Positions 1 to 7,288 of a stretch of DNA of 16,428 nucleotides are shown one piece after another. The DNA is from an uncultured Oscillibacter sp. Its GTDB lineage: Bacteria; Bacillota; Clostridia; Oscillospirales; Oscillospiraceae. The stretch spans positions 1-16,428 of the forward strand of contig CAJUBX010000051.1 in NCBI GenBank assembly GCA_910585165.1, written 5' to 3'. The first letter of the stretch is position 1. Each line of letters starts with the position of its first letter. Position numbers and translations under genes: made by a program. A model generated the notes under the pieces. The model worked only from the letters and a program-made list of their open reading frames with translations. It was not told where the DNA came from and made no database searches.

Positions 1-1076
1 TCACGAAGCGGGCCTTTTTGAACGGGCGGCTGGACCTGACCCAGGCGGAGGCCGTGGCCGATCTCATCGGCGCGGAGACCGCCGCCGCCGCCCGGAACGC
101 CGCCGCCCAGCTGGACGGCGGCCTCCGGCGGGTGCTGGAGCCCATTCAGGAGGCCCTGCTGGAAATCACCTCCCGGTTCTACGCCGTGGTGGACTATCCC
201 GATGAGGACGTCGAAGACGTGAGGCCGGAGGAGATCGCCGCCGCCCTCCGGGAGGCGGAGGGGAAGCTGACGGCCCTGCTGGCCACCTGCAGGCGGGGGC
301 GGGTGCTGAAAAAGGGGGTGCGGACCGCCATCGTGGGATTGCCCAACGCCGGGAAGTCCTCCCTTTTAAACGCCCTGGCGGGCTATGACCGGGCCATCGT
401 CGCCGACGTGCCGGGAACCACCCGGGACACTGTGGAGGAGGCCGTCCTCTGCGGCGGGGTGCTGCTGCGGCTCACCGACACGGCGGGCCTCCGGGAAACG
501 GAGGACGCGGTGGAGAAGCTGGGGGTGGAGCGGTCCCGGCGGGCTATGGAAGAAGCGGAGCTGATTTTGCTGGTGTCCGATATCGACGTGGAAATAGAGC
601 GCCCCAGGCCCCAGGCATATTGGGAGGACTTCCGCCAGCTTCTGGGGGAGGTCGGCGGGGGGAAAACGCCGTGGCTCTGGATTGCGTCCAAGCGGGACCT
701 GACAGGAAAAACCGCCGGGTCCATCGGCGCTATCGGCGGCGAAGGCGTATGGAACGGCCCCGCCGCCTATGTGTCCCTCTCCTCCGTCACCGGGCAGGGG
801 CTGGACAAGCTGGAGGAGGCCGTGGCGGCCCTGTTCCCCGCCGGAGCGCCGGAGGAGGCCGGGAGCCTCCTGACGGACGGGCGGCAGGAGGAGGCGGCCC
901 TTCGGGCCCGGGCCGCCGTCCGTCGGGCGCGGGAGGCCCTGGAGGGCGGGCTGACCCCAGACGCGGTGCTCACCGACGCGGAGGAGGCCCTGGATGCCCT
1001 GGGGGAGCTGACGGGGCGGACCGCCCGGGAGGAAATTGTGGAGCGGATTTTCTCCCGGTTCTGCGTGGGGAAGTAA
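1..1076 (+). CDS. mnmE: tRNA uridine-5-carboxymethylaminomethyl(34) synthesis GTPase MnmE (5'-truncated)
   Basis: The gene is cut by the window start; the first full codon is at base 3 and reads TKRAFLNGRLDL, the highly conserved FTKRAFLNGR segment of MnmE, so the apparent TTG at 18 is internal. MnmE with MnmG installs the (carboxymethyl)aminomethyl group on the wobble uridine of certain tRNAs. The G domain is visible inside the helical domain: G1 GLPNAGKS (bases 336-359), G2 PGTTRD, G3 DTAGL, and a G4 written SKRD instead of the usual NKxD. The protein ends FCVGK, the C-terminal C-x-G-K signature whose Cys is functionally important, followed by TAA at 1074-1076. mnmG and rsmG, often next to mnmE in Firmicutes, do not follow. 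Identity is very secure; the N-terminal folate-binding domain lies outside the window. Confidence 0.97.
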   Translation, partial: TKRAFLNGRLDLTQAEAVADLIGAETAAAARNAAAQLDGGLRRVLEPIQEALLEITSRFYAVVDYPDEDVEDVRPEEIAAALREAEGKLTALLATCRRGRVLKKGVRTAIVGLPNAGKSSLLNALAGYDRAIVADVPGTTRDTVEEAVLCGGVLLRLTDTAGLRETEDAVEKLGVERSRRAMEEAELILLVSDIDVEIERPRPQAYWEDFRQLLGEVGGGKTPWLWIASKRDLTGKTAGSIGAIGGEGVWNGPAAYVSLSSVTGQGLDKLEEAVAALFPAGAPEEAGSLLTDGRQEEAALRARAAVRRAREALEGGLTPDAVLTDAEEALDALGELTGRTAREEIVERIFSRFCVGK

Positions 1077-1105
1077 AATATGTTTTTCATTCCCTCAAAA
1101 TATGG

Positions 1106-1134
1106 TTTACAAGACCGCGTGGCGGTGTTACAAT
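1106..1134 (+). promoter_or_regulatory. Sigma-A-type promoter for the DUF1836-degV-prmA operon
   Basis: A -35 box TTTACA (1106-1111) and a -10 box TACAAT (1129-1134) are separated by exactly 17 bp, each one mismatch from consensus. Transcription would start near 1141, giving a leader of about 68 nt before the ATG at 1209. It lies 30 bp after the mnmE stop, so the operon is probably transcribed separately from mnmE. Confidence 0.75.
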
Positions 1135-1144
1135 AACCATTGCC

Positions 1145-1170
1145 CAGCCGTCCGGCCAGCCGGGCGGCTG
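1145..1170 (+). other. 5' leader stem-loop
   Basis: CAGCCGTCCGGC (1145-1156) pairs with GCCGGGCGGCTG (1159-1170) with one G-U wobble, closing on a very tight loop, so about 11 pairs can form. It begins a few nucleotides after the predicted transcription start and is followed by CTTTATCC, which is too short a T-run for a convincing intrinsic terminator. It could stabilise the 5' end of the operon mRNA or help end mnmE transcripts. Confidence 0.5.
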
Positions 1171-1208
1171 CTTTATCCACAATTACGGATTTTCAGAAAG
1201 GACGACCC

Positions 1209-1760
1209 ATGAACGATCTCACCGACCTTCTTGCCCGCCTCCGGGAGCACCGCCCCGTGGACTGGGACCAGCTGCCGGACTTCGCCCTGTACATGGACCA
1301 GGTCCTCTCCTACATGGACCGGCAGGTCATCCGCTTCGACGGGGACGACGGCCTCACCGCCGCCATGGTGAACAACTACACGAAAAGCGGACTGGCCCCC
1401 CGGGCCGAGGGGAAGAAGTACGGCCGGGAGCACCTGGCCTATTTCACCGCCATCTGCGTTTTGAAGCGGGTCATGTCCACCCGGGACATGGACCTGCTCA
1501 TCCGGGAGGAGCTCCAGGACCGCCCGGTGCGGGAGGGCTACGCCGCCTTCCGCCAGAGCCTGGACAATGCCCTGAACATCACCGCCGGGGAGCTGGCCGC
1601 CCGGACGGGGGACGGGGAGCTGGACGACGCCGCCCTGGCGGACGCCGCCATTCACTTCGCCCTTTTGAGCTACGCCGCCGGGGTGGCGGGGAGCCGCTGC
1701 GTGGCCCTGCTCCGGGAGCGCAAGGGGCCCAAGGGAAAAAAAGAAAAGGAGCGTGACTGA
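1209..1760 (+). CDS. DUF1836 domain-containing protein, probable DNA-binding regulator
   Basis: 183 aa. The ATG at 1209 is chosen because AGAAAGGA (1195-1202) sits 6 nt upstream; the longer in-frame opening from 1140 begins before the leader hairpin and has no such site. The N-terminal half has the DUF1836 pattern: LPDFALYMDQVLSYMDR, then LTAAMVNNYTKSGLAP around residues 49-64, then KKYGREHLAYFTAICVLKRVMS. This resembles a MerR-like winged helix, hence the regulator inference. The exact role of DUF1836 is not established. The C-terminus is strongly basic (GPKGKKEKERD), and the purine-rich DNA encoding it also forms the Shine-Dalgarno of the next gene. The stop at 1758-1760 is 2 nt before the degV-like start, so the two are translationally close. 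Confidence 0.88.
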   Translation: MNDLTDLLARLREHRPVDWDQLPDFALYMDQVLSYMDRQVIRFDGDDGLTAAMVNNYTKSGLAPRAEGKKYGREHLAYFTAICVLKRVMSTRDMDLLIREELQDRPVREGYAAFRQSLDNALNITAGELAARTGDGELDDAALADAAIHFALLSYAAGVAGSRCVALLRERKGPKGKKEKERD

Positions 1761-1762
1761 GC

Positions 1763-2635
1763 GTGCCGGAATACGTGATTATGACCGACAGCTGCTGCGA
1801 TCTCGCCGCCGGGATGGCGGCGGAGCTGGAGGTGGAGGTGCTGCCCCTGCGGCTGGAGCTGGAGGGCCGGGAGTACCGGAACCTGCTGGACGGCAGCGAG
1901 ATTGGCTTTCAGGAGTTTTACGATAAAGTCCGGGGCGGGGCCATGCCCGTCACCTCCGCCGTCAACGTGGGGGAGTTTGAGGGGGCCATGCGTCCCATCC
2001 TGGAGTCCGGGAAGGACATTCTCTGCCTGTGCTTTTCCTCCGCCCTCTCCACCACCTACCAGTCCGCCGTCATTGCGGCCAGGGAGCTGGAGGAGGCGTT
2101 CCCGGAGCGGAAGGTCCGGGTGGTGGACAGCCTCTGCGCCTCCATGGGGCAGGGCTTGTTCGTCTGGCTCTGCGCCCGGGAGAAAAAGAAGGGAAAGACC
2201 CTGGAGGAGGTTCTGGACTTTGCCGAGGGGGCCAAGGCCAACATCTGCCACTGGTTCACTGTGGACGACCTGAACCACCTGAAGCGGGGCGGACGGGTCA
2301 GCGCGGCGGCGGCGCTGTTCGGGACCATGCTGTCCGTCAAGCCCGTGCTCCACGTGGACGATCAGGGCCGGCTCATCCCGATGGAGAAGTGCCGGGGGCG
2401 GAAAGCCTCCCTGCTGGCCCTGGTGGACCACATGGAGAAAACCGCCGTGAATCCGGAGGACTACCCGGTCTTCATCAGCCACGGGGACTGCCGGGAGGAC
2501 GCGGAGTTTGTGGCGGAGGAGGTCCGCCGCCGCCTGGGCGTGAAGGAGGTCCATATCAACTACGTGGGTCCCGTCATCGGCAGCCACACCGGGGCGGGGG
2601 TTATGACGCTGTTCTTCGTCGGCCGGAGCCGGTGA
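1763..2635 (+). CDS. DegV family protein (probable fatty-acid-binding FakB-like protein)
   Basis: 290 aa, starting with GTG; AAAGGAG (1745-1751) lies 11 nt upstream inside the preceding gene, and the first residues PEYVIMTDSCCDL match the usual DegV opening (TDSxxDL). Other family hallmarks follow in order: PVTSAVNVGEF, CFSSALSTTYQSA, VDSLCASMGQG, WFTVDDLNHLKRGGRVS and, near the end, NYVGPVIGSHTGAGVMTLFFVG. DegV/FakB proteins bind a fatty acid and, where the kinase FakA exists, present it for phosphorylation and entry into phospholipid synthesis. No fakA is in this window, so the lipid role is family knowledge only. It sits in an operon between a DUF1836 gene and prmA, 24 nt upstream of prmA. 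Confidence 0.93.
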   Translation: MPEYVIMTDSCCDLAAGMAAELEVEVLPLRLELEGREYRNLLDGSEIGFQEFYDKVRGGAMPVTSAVNVGEFEGAMRPILESGKDILCLCFSSALSTTYQSAVIAARELEEAFPERKVRVVDSLCASMGQGLFVWLCAREKKKGKTLEEVLDFAEGAKANICHWFTVDDLNHLKRGGRVSAAAALFGTMLSVKPVLHVDDQGRLIPMEKCRGRKASLLALVDHMEKTAVNPEDYPVFISHGDCREDAEFVAEEVRRRLGVKEVHINYVGPVIGSHTGAGVMTLFFVGRSR

Positions 2636-2659
2636 GGAAGGGGAGAAAGGCGGTTTAAT

Positions 2660-3613
2660 ATGCGCTGGCTGGAGGTACGCATCGACACGAACCACGCCGG
2701 GCTGGAGACGGTCCAGGCAATGCTGTCCGGGCTGGACGTGGACGGCGTGATGATTGAGGACGAGGAGGAGTTCCAGGACTTCCTGGAGAACAACCACGAC
2801 TACTGGGACTACGTGGACGAGGATTTGGAGCGCCATATGGCGGGCCGGTCCCGCATCACCTTTTACCTGGAGGCCCGGGAGGCGGGCTTTGCCAAGCTGG
2901 GGGAGGTCCGCATCGCCCTGGAGGACCTGAAGCAGGAGGGACGGGACCTGGGGACGCTGCGGATGACACTGGAAAATGTGGAGGACGCGGACTGGGAGAA
3001 CAACTGGAAGCAGTACTACAAGCCCATGGAGATTGGGGAGCGGCTGCTGGTCATCCCCCAGTGGGAGGAGGCGGACCCGGGAGAGCGGATTCCGCTGTAC
3101 CTGGACCCCGGCCTCACCTTCGGCACCGGGTCCCACGCCACCACCCGGCTGTGCCTGGAGGCCCTGGAGGGCCTGGTCCGGGGCGGAGAGCGGGTGCTGG
3201 ACCTGGGCTGCGGCAGCGGCATTTTGTCCGTGGCCGCCCTGCGGCTGGGGGCGGCGTCCGCCCTGGCGGTGGACATTGACGACAAGTGCCGGGACGCGGC
3301 GGAGGAGAACGCCGGACTGAACGGCATCGGCCCGGACCGGCTTTCCGTGCTGGTGGGGAACATCCTGACGGACAAAACCGCTGCGGAGCGGGTCGGCGGG
3401 GGCTATGACCTGGTGCTGGCCAATATCGTGGCGGATGTGATCATCGCCCTGGCTCCCCGGGTGCGGGGCCTTCTGAACCCCGGGGGGACCTTCCTCTGCT
3501 CCGGGATTATCGAGGGCCGGGCGGAGGAGGTGGAGGCCGCCCTGGCCGCCGCCGGGCTGGAAATCCGGCAGCGGCGGGAGGACGGCGGCTGGCACGCCAT
3601 GGTTTGCCAATAA
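2660..3613 (+). CDS. prmA: Ribosomal protein L11 methyltransferase PrmA
   Basis: 317 aa, full family length. It uses S-adenosylmethionine to methylate ribosomal protein L11. The N-terminal substrate-recognition domain covers about residues 1-110. The catalytic domain has DPGLTFGTGSHATT (149-162), the SAM-binding loop DLGCGSG (181-187), the acidic strand end AVDID (203-207), and LANIVADV (253-260), the N-P/I-L-type motif of this family. The start ATG has GGGGAGAAAGG just upstream. In many Firmicutes rsmE follows prmA; here the gene ends at TAA 3611-3613 and a hairpin starts 9 nt later, so prmA is the last gene of its operon. Confidence 0.97.
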   Translation: MRWLEVRIDTNHAGLETVQAMLSGLDVDGVMIEDEEEFQDFLENNHDYWDYVDEDLERHMAGRSRITFYLEAREAGFAKLGEVRIALEDLKQEGRDLGTLRMTLENVEDADWENNWKQYYKPMEIGERLLVIPQWEEADPGERIPLYLDPGLTFGTGSHATTRLCLEALEGLVRGGERVLDLGCGSGILSVAALRLGAASALAVDIDDKCRDAAEENAGLNGIGPDRLSVLVGNILTDKTAAERVGGGYDLVLANIVADVIIALAPRVRGLLNPGGTFLCSGIIEGRAEEVEAALAAAGLEIRQRREDGGWHAMVCQ

Positions 3614-3622
3614 TAGACGAAA

Positions 3623-3653
3623 GGGAGCGCGGACCGGATAGGTCCGCGCTCCC
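3623..3653. terminator. Bidirectional intrinsic terminator between convergent operons
   Basis: GGGAGCGCGGACC (3623-3635) and GGTCCGCGCTCCC (3641-3653) form a perfect 13-bp stem with the 5-nt loop GGATA. On the minus strand the hairpin is followed by TTTCGTCTATTATT, a reasonable U-rich tail; on the plus strand the tail is poorer (CTGCCGTTT). It lies 9 nt after the prmA stop and 7 nt after the stop of the J-domain gene on the other strand. Confidence 0.85.
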
Positions 3654-3660
3654 CTGCCGT

Positions 3661-5505
3661 TTAAGAGGAAACCTGGTCCGTGACCATAATCAGGCCCAGC
3701 TTGTCCAGCTGAACGGTCCGGGGCGTGCCCCGGTAAAGGTCGATGACGGAGCGGACCTGGGCCATCCGCTCCTCGGGGACGCAGAACAGCATGCCCCCGC
3801 CGGAGGCCAGGAGGTAGCGGACGTGGACCTCTCCGCTGTCCTTATCCACGCCGCCGACCTGGAAGAAGGTCCCTTCCTCCAGCTCCAGCGCCTCCCCGTC
3901 CAGGAGGCGGTAGGTCCCCTCCCCCATGTGGCCGTCCGCCAGGCCGCTTTGCTCCAGGATGTAGCGGCAGAGGGCGGGGCCCGCCTGGGCGTAGCGGGAC
4001 AGGGCCTCCTCCGTACCGAAGCCCTGGGCGGAGGGGGCCTCGTAGAAGGCAAGGCCCTTGTGGCAGAGGTACACCGTGTAGGGGACCGGCTCCCGGGCCG
4101 GAGGGTCTTCCCCGCCGCCGGAGGGGAACACCTGATACCACTCCTGCCGGGAGAGGTCCTCCAGCAGAGCGCCCAGGGCGGCGATATCCTCCTCCGCCCC
4201 CAGCAGGGGCAGATTTACAAGATAGGCCCCCGGCGCGTCCCCCACGCCATGGGAATAAGAGGCCAAATCCAGGTCCAGGCTCCGCTCCGCGGCGAAGTCC
4301 TCCAGGGCCTTTCGCACCAGAATTTGGGGATAGTTGGTCTCATAGCCGGACCAGCGGTCCGACCTCTCCCCCTGGGGGGAGGCATGGAAGTACAAATCCG
4401 GGTCCGCCGCCGGGGCATAGATATCACTGGAGGCGGCGTGGACAAAGGGTTCCCCGAAGTCCTCCTCCAGCCACTGAGGAAGCAGCTCCGTCAGGCGCCG
4501 GGCCTCCCGCCGCCCGGTGAAATCCCGGTAGGCGGTCTTCAGGTTGACGGCCCAGCCCACAATGAAAAAGGCCGCCAGAATGAGGGAGCAGACCACGATG
4601 ACCCCCTTTCGCCAGGGCGGGAAGCTCCGCCACCTGGCCCGCCAGGCGCTTTTGGCCTTGGCCTGGCGGCGCTTGTCTTTCCGCTTTACGCCCAGCAGCT
4701 TGTACAGGCGGCGGTACACCGGGTACTTGGAGGCGTGGTAGGCCTCGTAGGCCAGGAATATGGCCCGGCGGACCTCCGGGGAGAGGTCCGGGCGCTGTTC
4801 CAGAAAATCCTCCAGGGCGAAGACAAAGTCCAGATTGGCCCGGACGTTTTGAAACACCGGGCTGTCCAGAAACCGCTTCCACTGGGACAGCGGCGCGCCG
4901 GAGGAGTAAAGAAGCTCCAGGGCGTGGGCCGCCGCCATCACCGCGGTCCAGGACTCCTCCTCGTCCGCCGCCCGCTTCCGCTGTTCCGCCTCCTGCCGGA
5001 CCCGGCGGGCCCGGTTTTTCTCCCGCAGCTCCTCCAGCTTCCGGCGGCGGGCCGCCTGGGCCTCCTCCTCCCCCTCGGCAAAGAGGCGCTCAAAGTCCCA
5101 CTCCGGGGCCTTGGGCTCCGGGGCGGCCTCGGGCTTGGGACCGCCGTCCTCTTCCTCCAAAAGCGCACCGTAATCCCAGTTCTCCGGCTCCTCCGCCTCC
5201 TCCGGCGGGGCCTCCGGCTTGGAGGCTTCCCGGTTTTCCAGAAGGGCGTCGTAGTCCCACTCCTCCGTTTTCTCCCGCTCCGGCGGGACTTCCGGCCGGG
5301 GGGCGGGCCGGGAGGAGGAGGGGCCGGCGGAGCGGGCCTTTTGGCGGGCTTGGCGGCTGGCCTCCTGATAGGCGGCGTGGAGGCGCTGGAAGCCCTCCGG
5401 GTCCTCCTCCGGATGGGTGGTTTTCAGCCGTTGGGCGTAGGCGCTTCGAATCTCCGGCAGTCCGGCGGGGCCGCTCAGGCCCAGCTCGCTCCAGGGCCAG
5501 CTCAC
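3661..5505 (-). CDS. Membrane-anchored J-domain protein, partner of the HscC-like Hsp70 (DjlB/DjlC-like)
   Basis: 614 aa. The GTG start (5505-5503) overlaps the TGA of the Hsp70 gene as GTGA, so translation is coupled. Residues 1-50 are a divergent J domain (WPWSELGLSG...IRSAYAQRLKTTHPEEDPEGFQRLHAAY), with HPE at 31-33 instead of HPD. A Pro/Glu-rich linker (about 60-150) carries three spaced motifs: EWDYDALL (W83), NWDYGALL (W110), EWDFERLF (W136). A charged, probably helical region follows (about 145-180), then a Lys/Arg-rich stretch and one transmembrane segment at 301-321 (GVIVVCSLILAAFFIVGWAV). By the positive-inside rule the J domain faces the cytoplasm and about 290 residues lie outside. 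I do not recognise that outer domain. Family knowledge: E. coli HscC works with J proteins DjlB/DjlC that also have a membrane anchor. The substrate is unknown. Confidence 0.85.
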   Translation of the reverse strand: MSWPWSELGLSGPAGLPEIRSAYAQRLKTTHPEEDPEGFQRLHAAYQEASRQARQKARSAGPSSSRPAPRPEVPPEREKTEEWDYDALLENREASKPEAPPEEAEEPENWDYGALLEEEDGGPKPEAAPEPKAPEWDFERLFAEGEEEAQAARRRKLEELREKNRARRVRQEAEQRKRAADEEESWTAVMAAAHALELLYSSGAPLSQWKRFLDSPVFQNVRANLDFVFALEDFLEQRPDLSPEVRRAIFLAYEAYHASKYPVYRRLYKLLGVKRKDKRRQAKAKSAWRARWRSFPPWRKGVIVVCSLILAAFFIVGWAVNLKTAYRDFTGRREARRLTELLPQWLEEDFGEPFVHAASSDIYAPAADPDLYFHASPQGERSDRWSGYETNYPQILVRKALEDFAAERSLDLDLASYSHGVGDAPGAYLVNLPLLGAEEDIAALGALLEDLSRQEWYQVFPSGGGEDPPAREPVPYTVYLCHKGLAFYEAPSAQGFGTEEALSRYAQAGPALCRYILEQSGLADGHMGEGTYRLLDGEALELEEGTFFQVGGVDKDSGEVHVRYLLASGGGMLFCVPEERMAQVRSVIDLYRGTPRTVQLDKLGLIMVTDQVSS

Positions 5506-7229
5506 AGGTCCGCCTCCTCATCCTCCGGCTCCGGCGGCGGCAGGGCCGCGTCCCCAAGATACGCCTCCGCCCGGTCGAAAAAGCGGTCCAGGCGCCGGGT
5601 GGCTTTGGCGATTTTCAGCGCCTCCTGGGTGGAGAGGACCTTTTGATACCAGTCCAGCAGCTCCGCCACCTGCTCCCGCAGGCTCCCCACGGTGACGGCG
5701 TACAGCCGCTCGCCCCGGGCCACCATGGCCCGGCACTCCTCCTGCTCCCGGGGGTGGAGCTTCAGGCGGGCGAGCTCCTTCAGGCGGCGCTCCGCCTCTT
5801 GGGCCGTCATGTCCCCGTTCTGGAGGACCAGCCGCTCCGCGCGGCCCGTCTCGTTTACGGCTTCCACCTCCAGAAGGCCGTTGATGTCGTAGGTGAAGCG
5901 GATGCGGATGGACTGCTCCCCCCGGCGGGCGGGAGGCACGGGAAGCTGGAGCTGCCCCAGGAGGGTGTTGTCCTCGCAGTAGCGGTTCTCTCCCTGAAAG
6001 ACCCGGACGTCCACCTTATCCTGGCCGTCCCGGACGGTGTAGTAAATTCCCATTTTGCTGGTGGGCAGGACGCTGTTGCGCTCGATGATGGGGCTCATCA
6101 GGTCCCGGCCCTGCTCGCTTTCGTTGTACCGGGCCACCCCCAAGGTGAAGGGACACACGTCGGTGAGGACCAGCTCCCTGAGGTCCGCCGCCCGGGCCTT
6201 CATCCCGGCGCAGATGCCCGCCCCCAGGGCGACGGCGGTGTCGGGGCGGCTGTCCTTCACGGGCTCTTTATGGAGCGTCCGTGCAATGTAGCGCCGGACG
6301 GCGGGCATGTGGCTGGACCCGCCCACCATCACCAGGTCGTCCAGCTCCTGGGGGGAGACGCCGCCGTCCAGAAAGACCCGCTGGACGGGGGCGGTCATCC
6401 GCCGGAACAACGCCCCGCACTTACGGATGAGCCACTCGTTGGAAAGGGTCAGGGCGGCGGAGACGGTTCCGTCGTCTATGGACAAGATGACCCGCTCCTG
6501 GTTGGTCAGGGCCATCTTGCAGCGCTCCGCCTGGCGGATCAAAAGCTCCCGCCGGCGGGGGGAAAGGCTGTCGAAGTCCAGGCCGCAGTCCTCGCAGAAG
6601 CCCCGGGCCACCGCCAGGTCGAAGTCCGCGCCCCCCAGGCGGTTGTCCCCGCTGACAGCGGTGACGCTGACCACATTGCCGAACCGCTCCACCAGCGACA
6701 CATCCAGGGTGCCGCCGCCCAGGTCGAAGACCAGGCAGACCTTGTCCTCCCCGCCCTGGCCGATGTGGCCCGCCACCGCGGCGGCGGAGGGCTCGTTCAC
6801 CAGCCGCTCCACCTTCAGTCCTGCAAGGGCCGCCGCCCGCTTGGTGGCGGAGCGCTGCGCCTCGGCAAAATAGGCGGGGACGCTGACCACCGCCTCCTCC
6901 ACCGGCTCCCCCAGATAGGCCTCCGCGTCCTCCCGCAGGGAGCGGAGGACCAGGGAGGAGAGGTCCTCCGGCGTGAAGGTGCGGCTTCCAAGGGTATAGG
7001 TCTTGGCCGTGCCCATAAAGCGCTTGAACCGGGCGGCGGTCCGCTCCGGATGGGAGATGAGGCGGTCCCGGGCCGCCCGGCCCACCAGAACGCCGCCGTC
7101 CTCGTCCACGCTGACCACGCTGGGGGTCAGCGCCTCCCCGGCGGCGTTGGGGATAAGCTCGCTTTTTCCGTTCCGCCAGACAGCGGCCAGGGAGTTGGTG
7201 GTGCCCAAATCAATGCCGATGATCGCCAT
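5502..7229 (-). CDS. hscC: HscC-like Hsp70 family molecular chaperone
   Basis: 575 aa, close to the short HscC branch and shorter than DnaK. ATP-dependent chaperone whose ATPase is stimulated by J proteins. Visible nucleotide-binding motifs: GIDLGTTNS (5-13), DLGGGTLDVS (169-178) and VGGSSHMP (302-309). An interdomain linker region around 350-366 (LRELVLTDVCPFTLGV) leads to a substrate-binding beta domain (about 370-470) and a short helical lid. The protein ends in an acidic tail, PEPEDEEADL. ATG at 7229 is preceded by AAGAAAGCGGTGA (7248-7236 on the minus strand). The next gene is its J-domain partner, overlapping by 4 bp. The promoter seems to sit at the edge of the structured element upstream. 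It is not the main DnaK, which would normally lie in an hrcA-grpE-dnaK-dnaJ cluster. Confidence 0.92.
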   Translation of the reverse strand: MAIIGIDLGTTNSLAAVWRNGKSELIPNAAGEALTPSVVSVDEDGGVLVGRAARDRLISHPERTAARFKRFMGTAKTYTLGSRTFTPEDLSSLVLRSLREDAEAYLGEPVEEAVVSVPAYFAEAQRSATKRAAALAGLKVERLVNEPSAAAVAGHIGQGGEDKVCLVFDLGGGTLDVSLVERFGNVVSVTAVSGDNRLGGADFDLAVARGFCEDCGLDFDSLSPRRRELLIRQAERCKMALTNQERVILSIDDGTVSAALTLSNEWLIRKCGALFRRMTAPVQRVFLDGGVSPQELDDLVMVGGSSHMPAVRRYIARTLHKEPVKDSRPDTAVALGAGICAGMKARAADLRELVLTDVCPFTLGVARYNESEQGRDLMSPIIERNSVLPTSKMGIYYTVRDGQDKVDVRVFQGENRYCEDNTLLGQLQLPVPPARRGEQSIRIRFTYDINGLLEVEAVNETGRAERLVLQNGDMTAQEAERRLKELARLKLHPREQEECRAMVARGERLYAVTVGSLREQVAELLDWYQKVLSTQEALKIAKATRRLDRFFDRAEAYLGDAALPPPEPEDEEADL

Positions 7230-7258
7230 GCCATGTCACCGCTTTCTTAGATATCGAC

Positions 7259-7288
7259 CTTATAGTCAATAAACTTGAAAAGTATCAA
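7259..7288 (-). promoter_or_regulatory. Predicted hscC promoter, built partly from the inserted element
   Basis: On the minus strand, TTGATA (7288-7283) and TATAAG (7264-7259) are 18 bp apart, each one mismatch from the sigma-A consensus. The -35 box lies in the first hairpin of the structured element. TATA of the -10 is the element's end and AG is flanking DNA. Transcription would start near 7252, about 23 nt before the hscC ATG. Confidence 0.55.

Noticed and set aside
1736..1760. A slippery A-AAA-AAA heptamer near the end of the DUF1836 gene, with the next gene in the -1 frame, suggesting programmed frameshifting.
   Set aside because: The -1 frame meets a TGA at 1754-1756 before reaching the degV-like start, so no fusion protein could form. 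The A-rich tract is explained by a Lys-rich tail and the next gene's Shine-Dalgarno.
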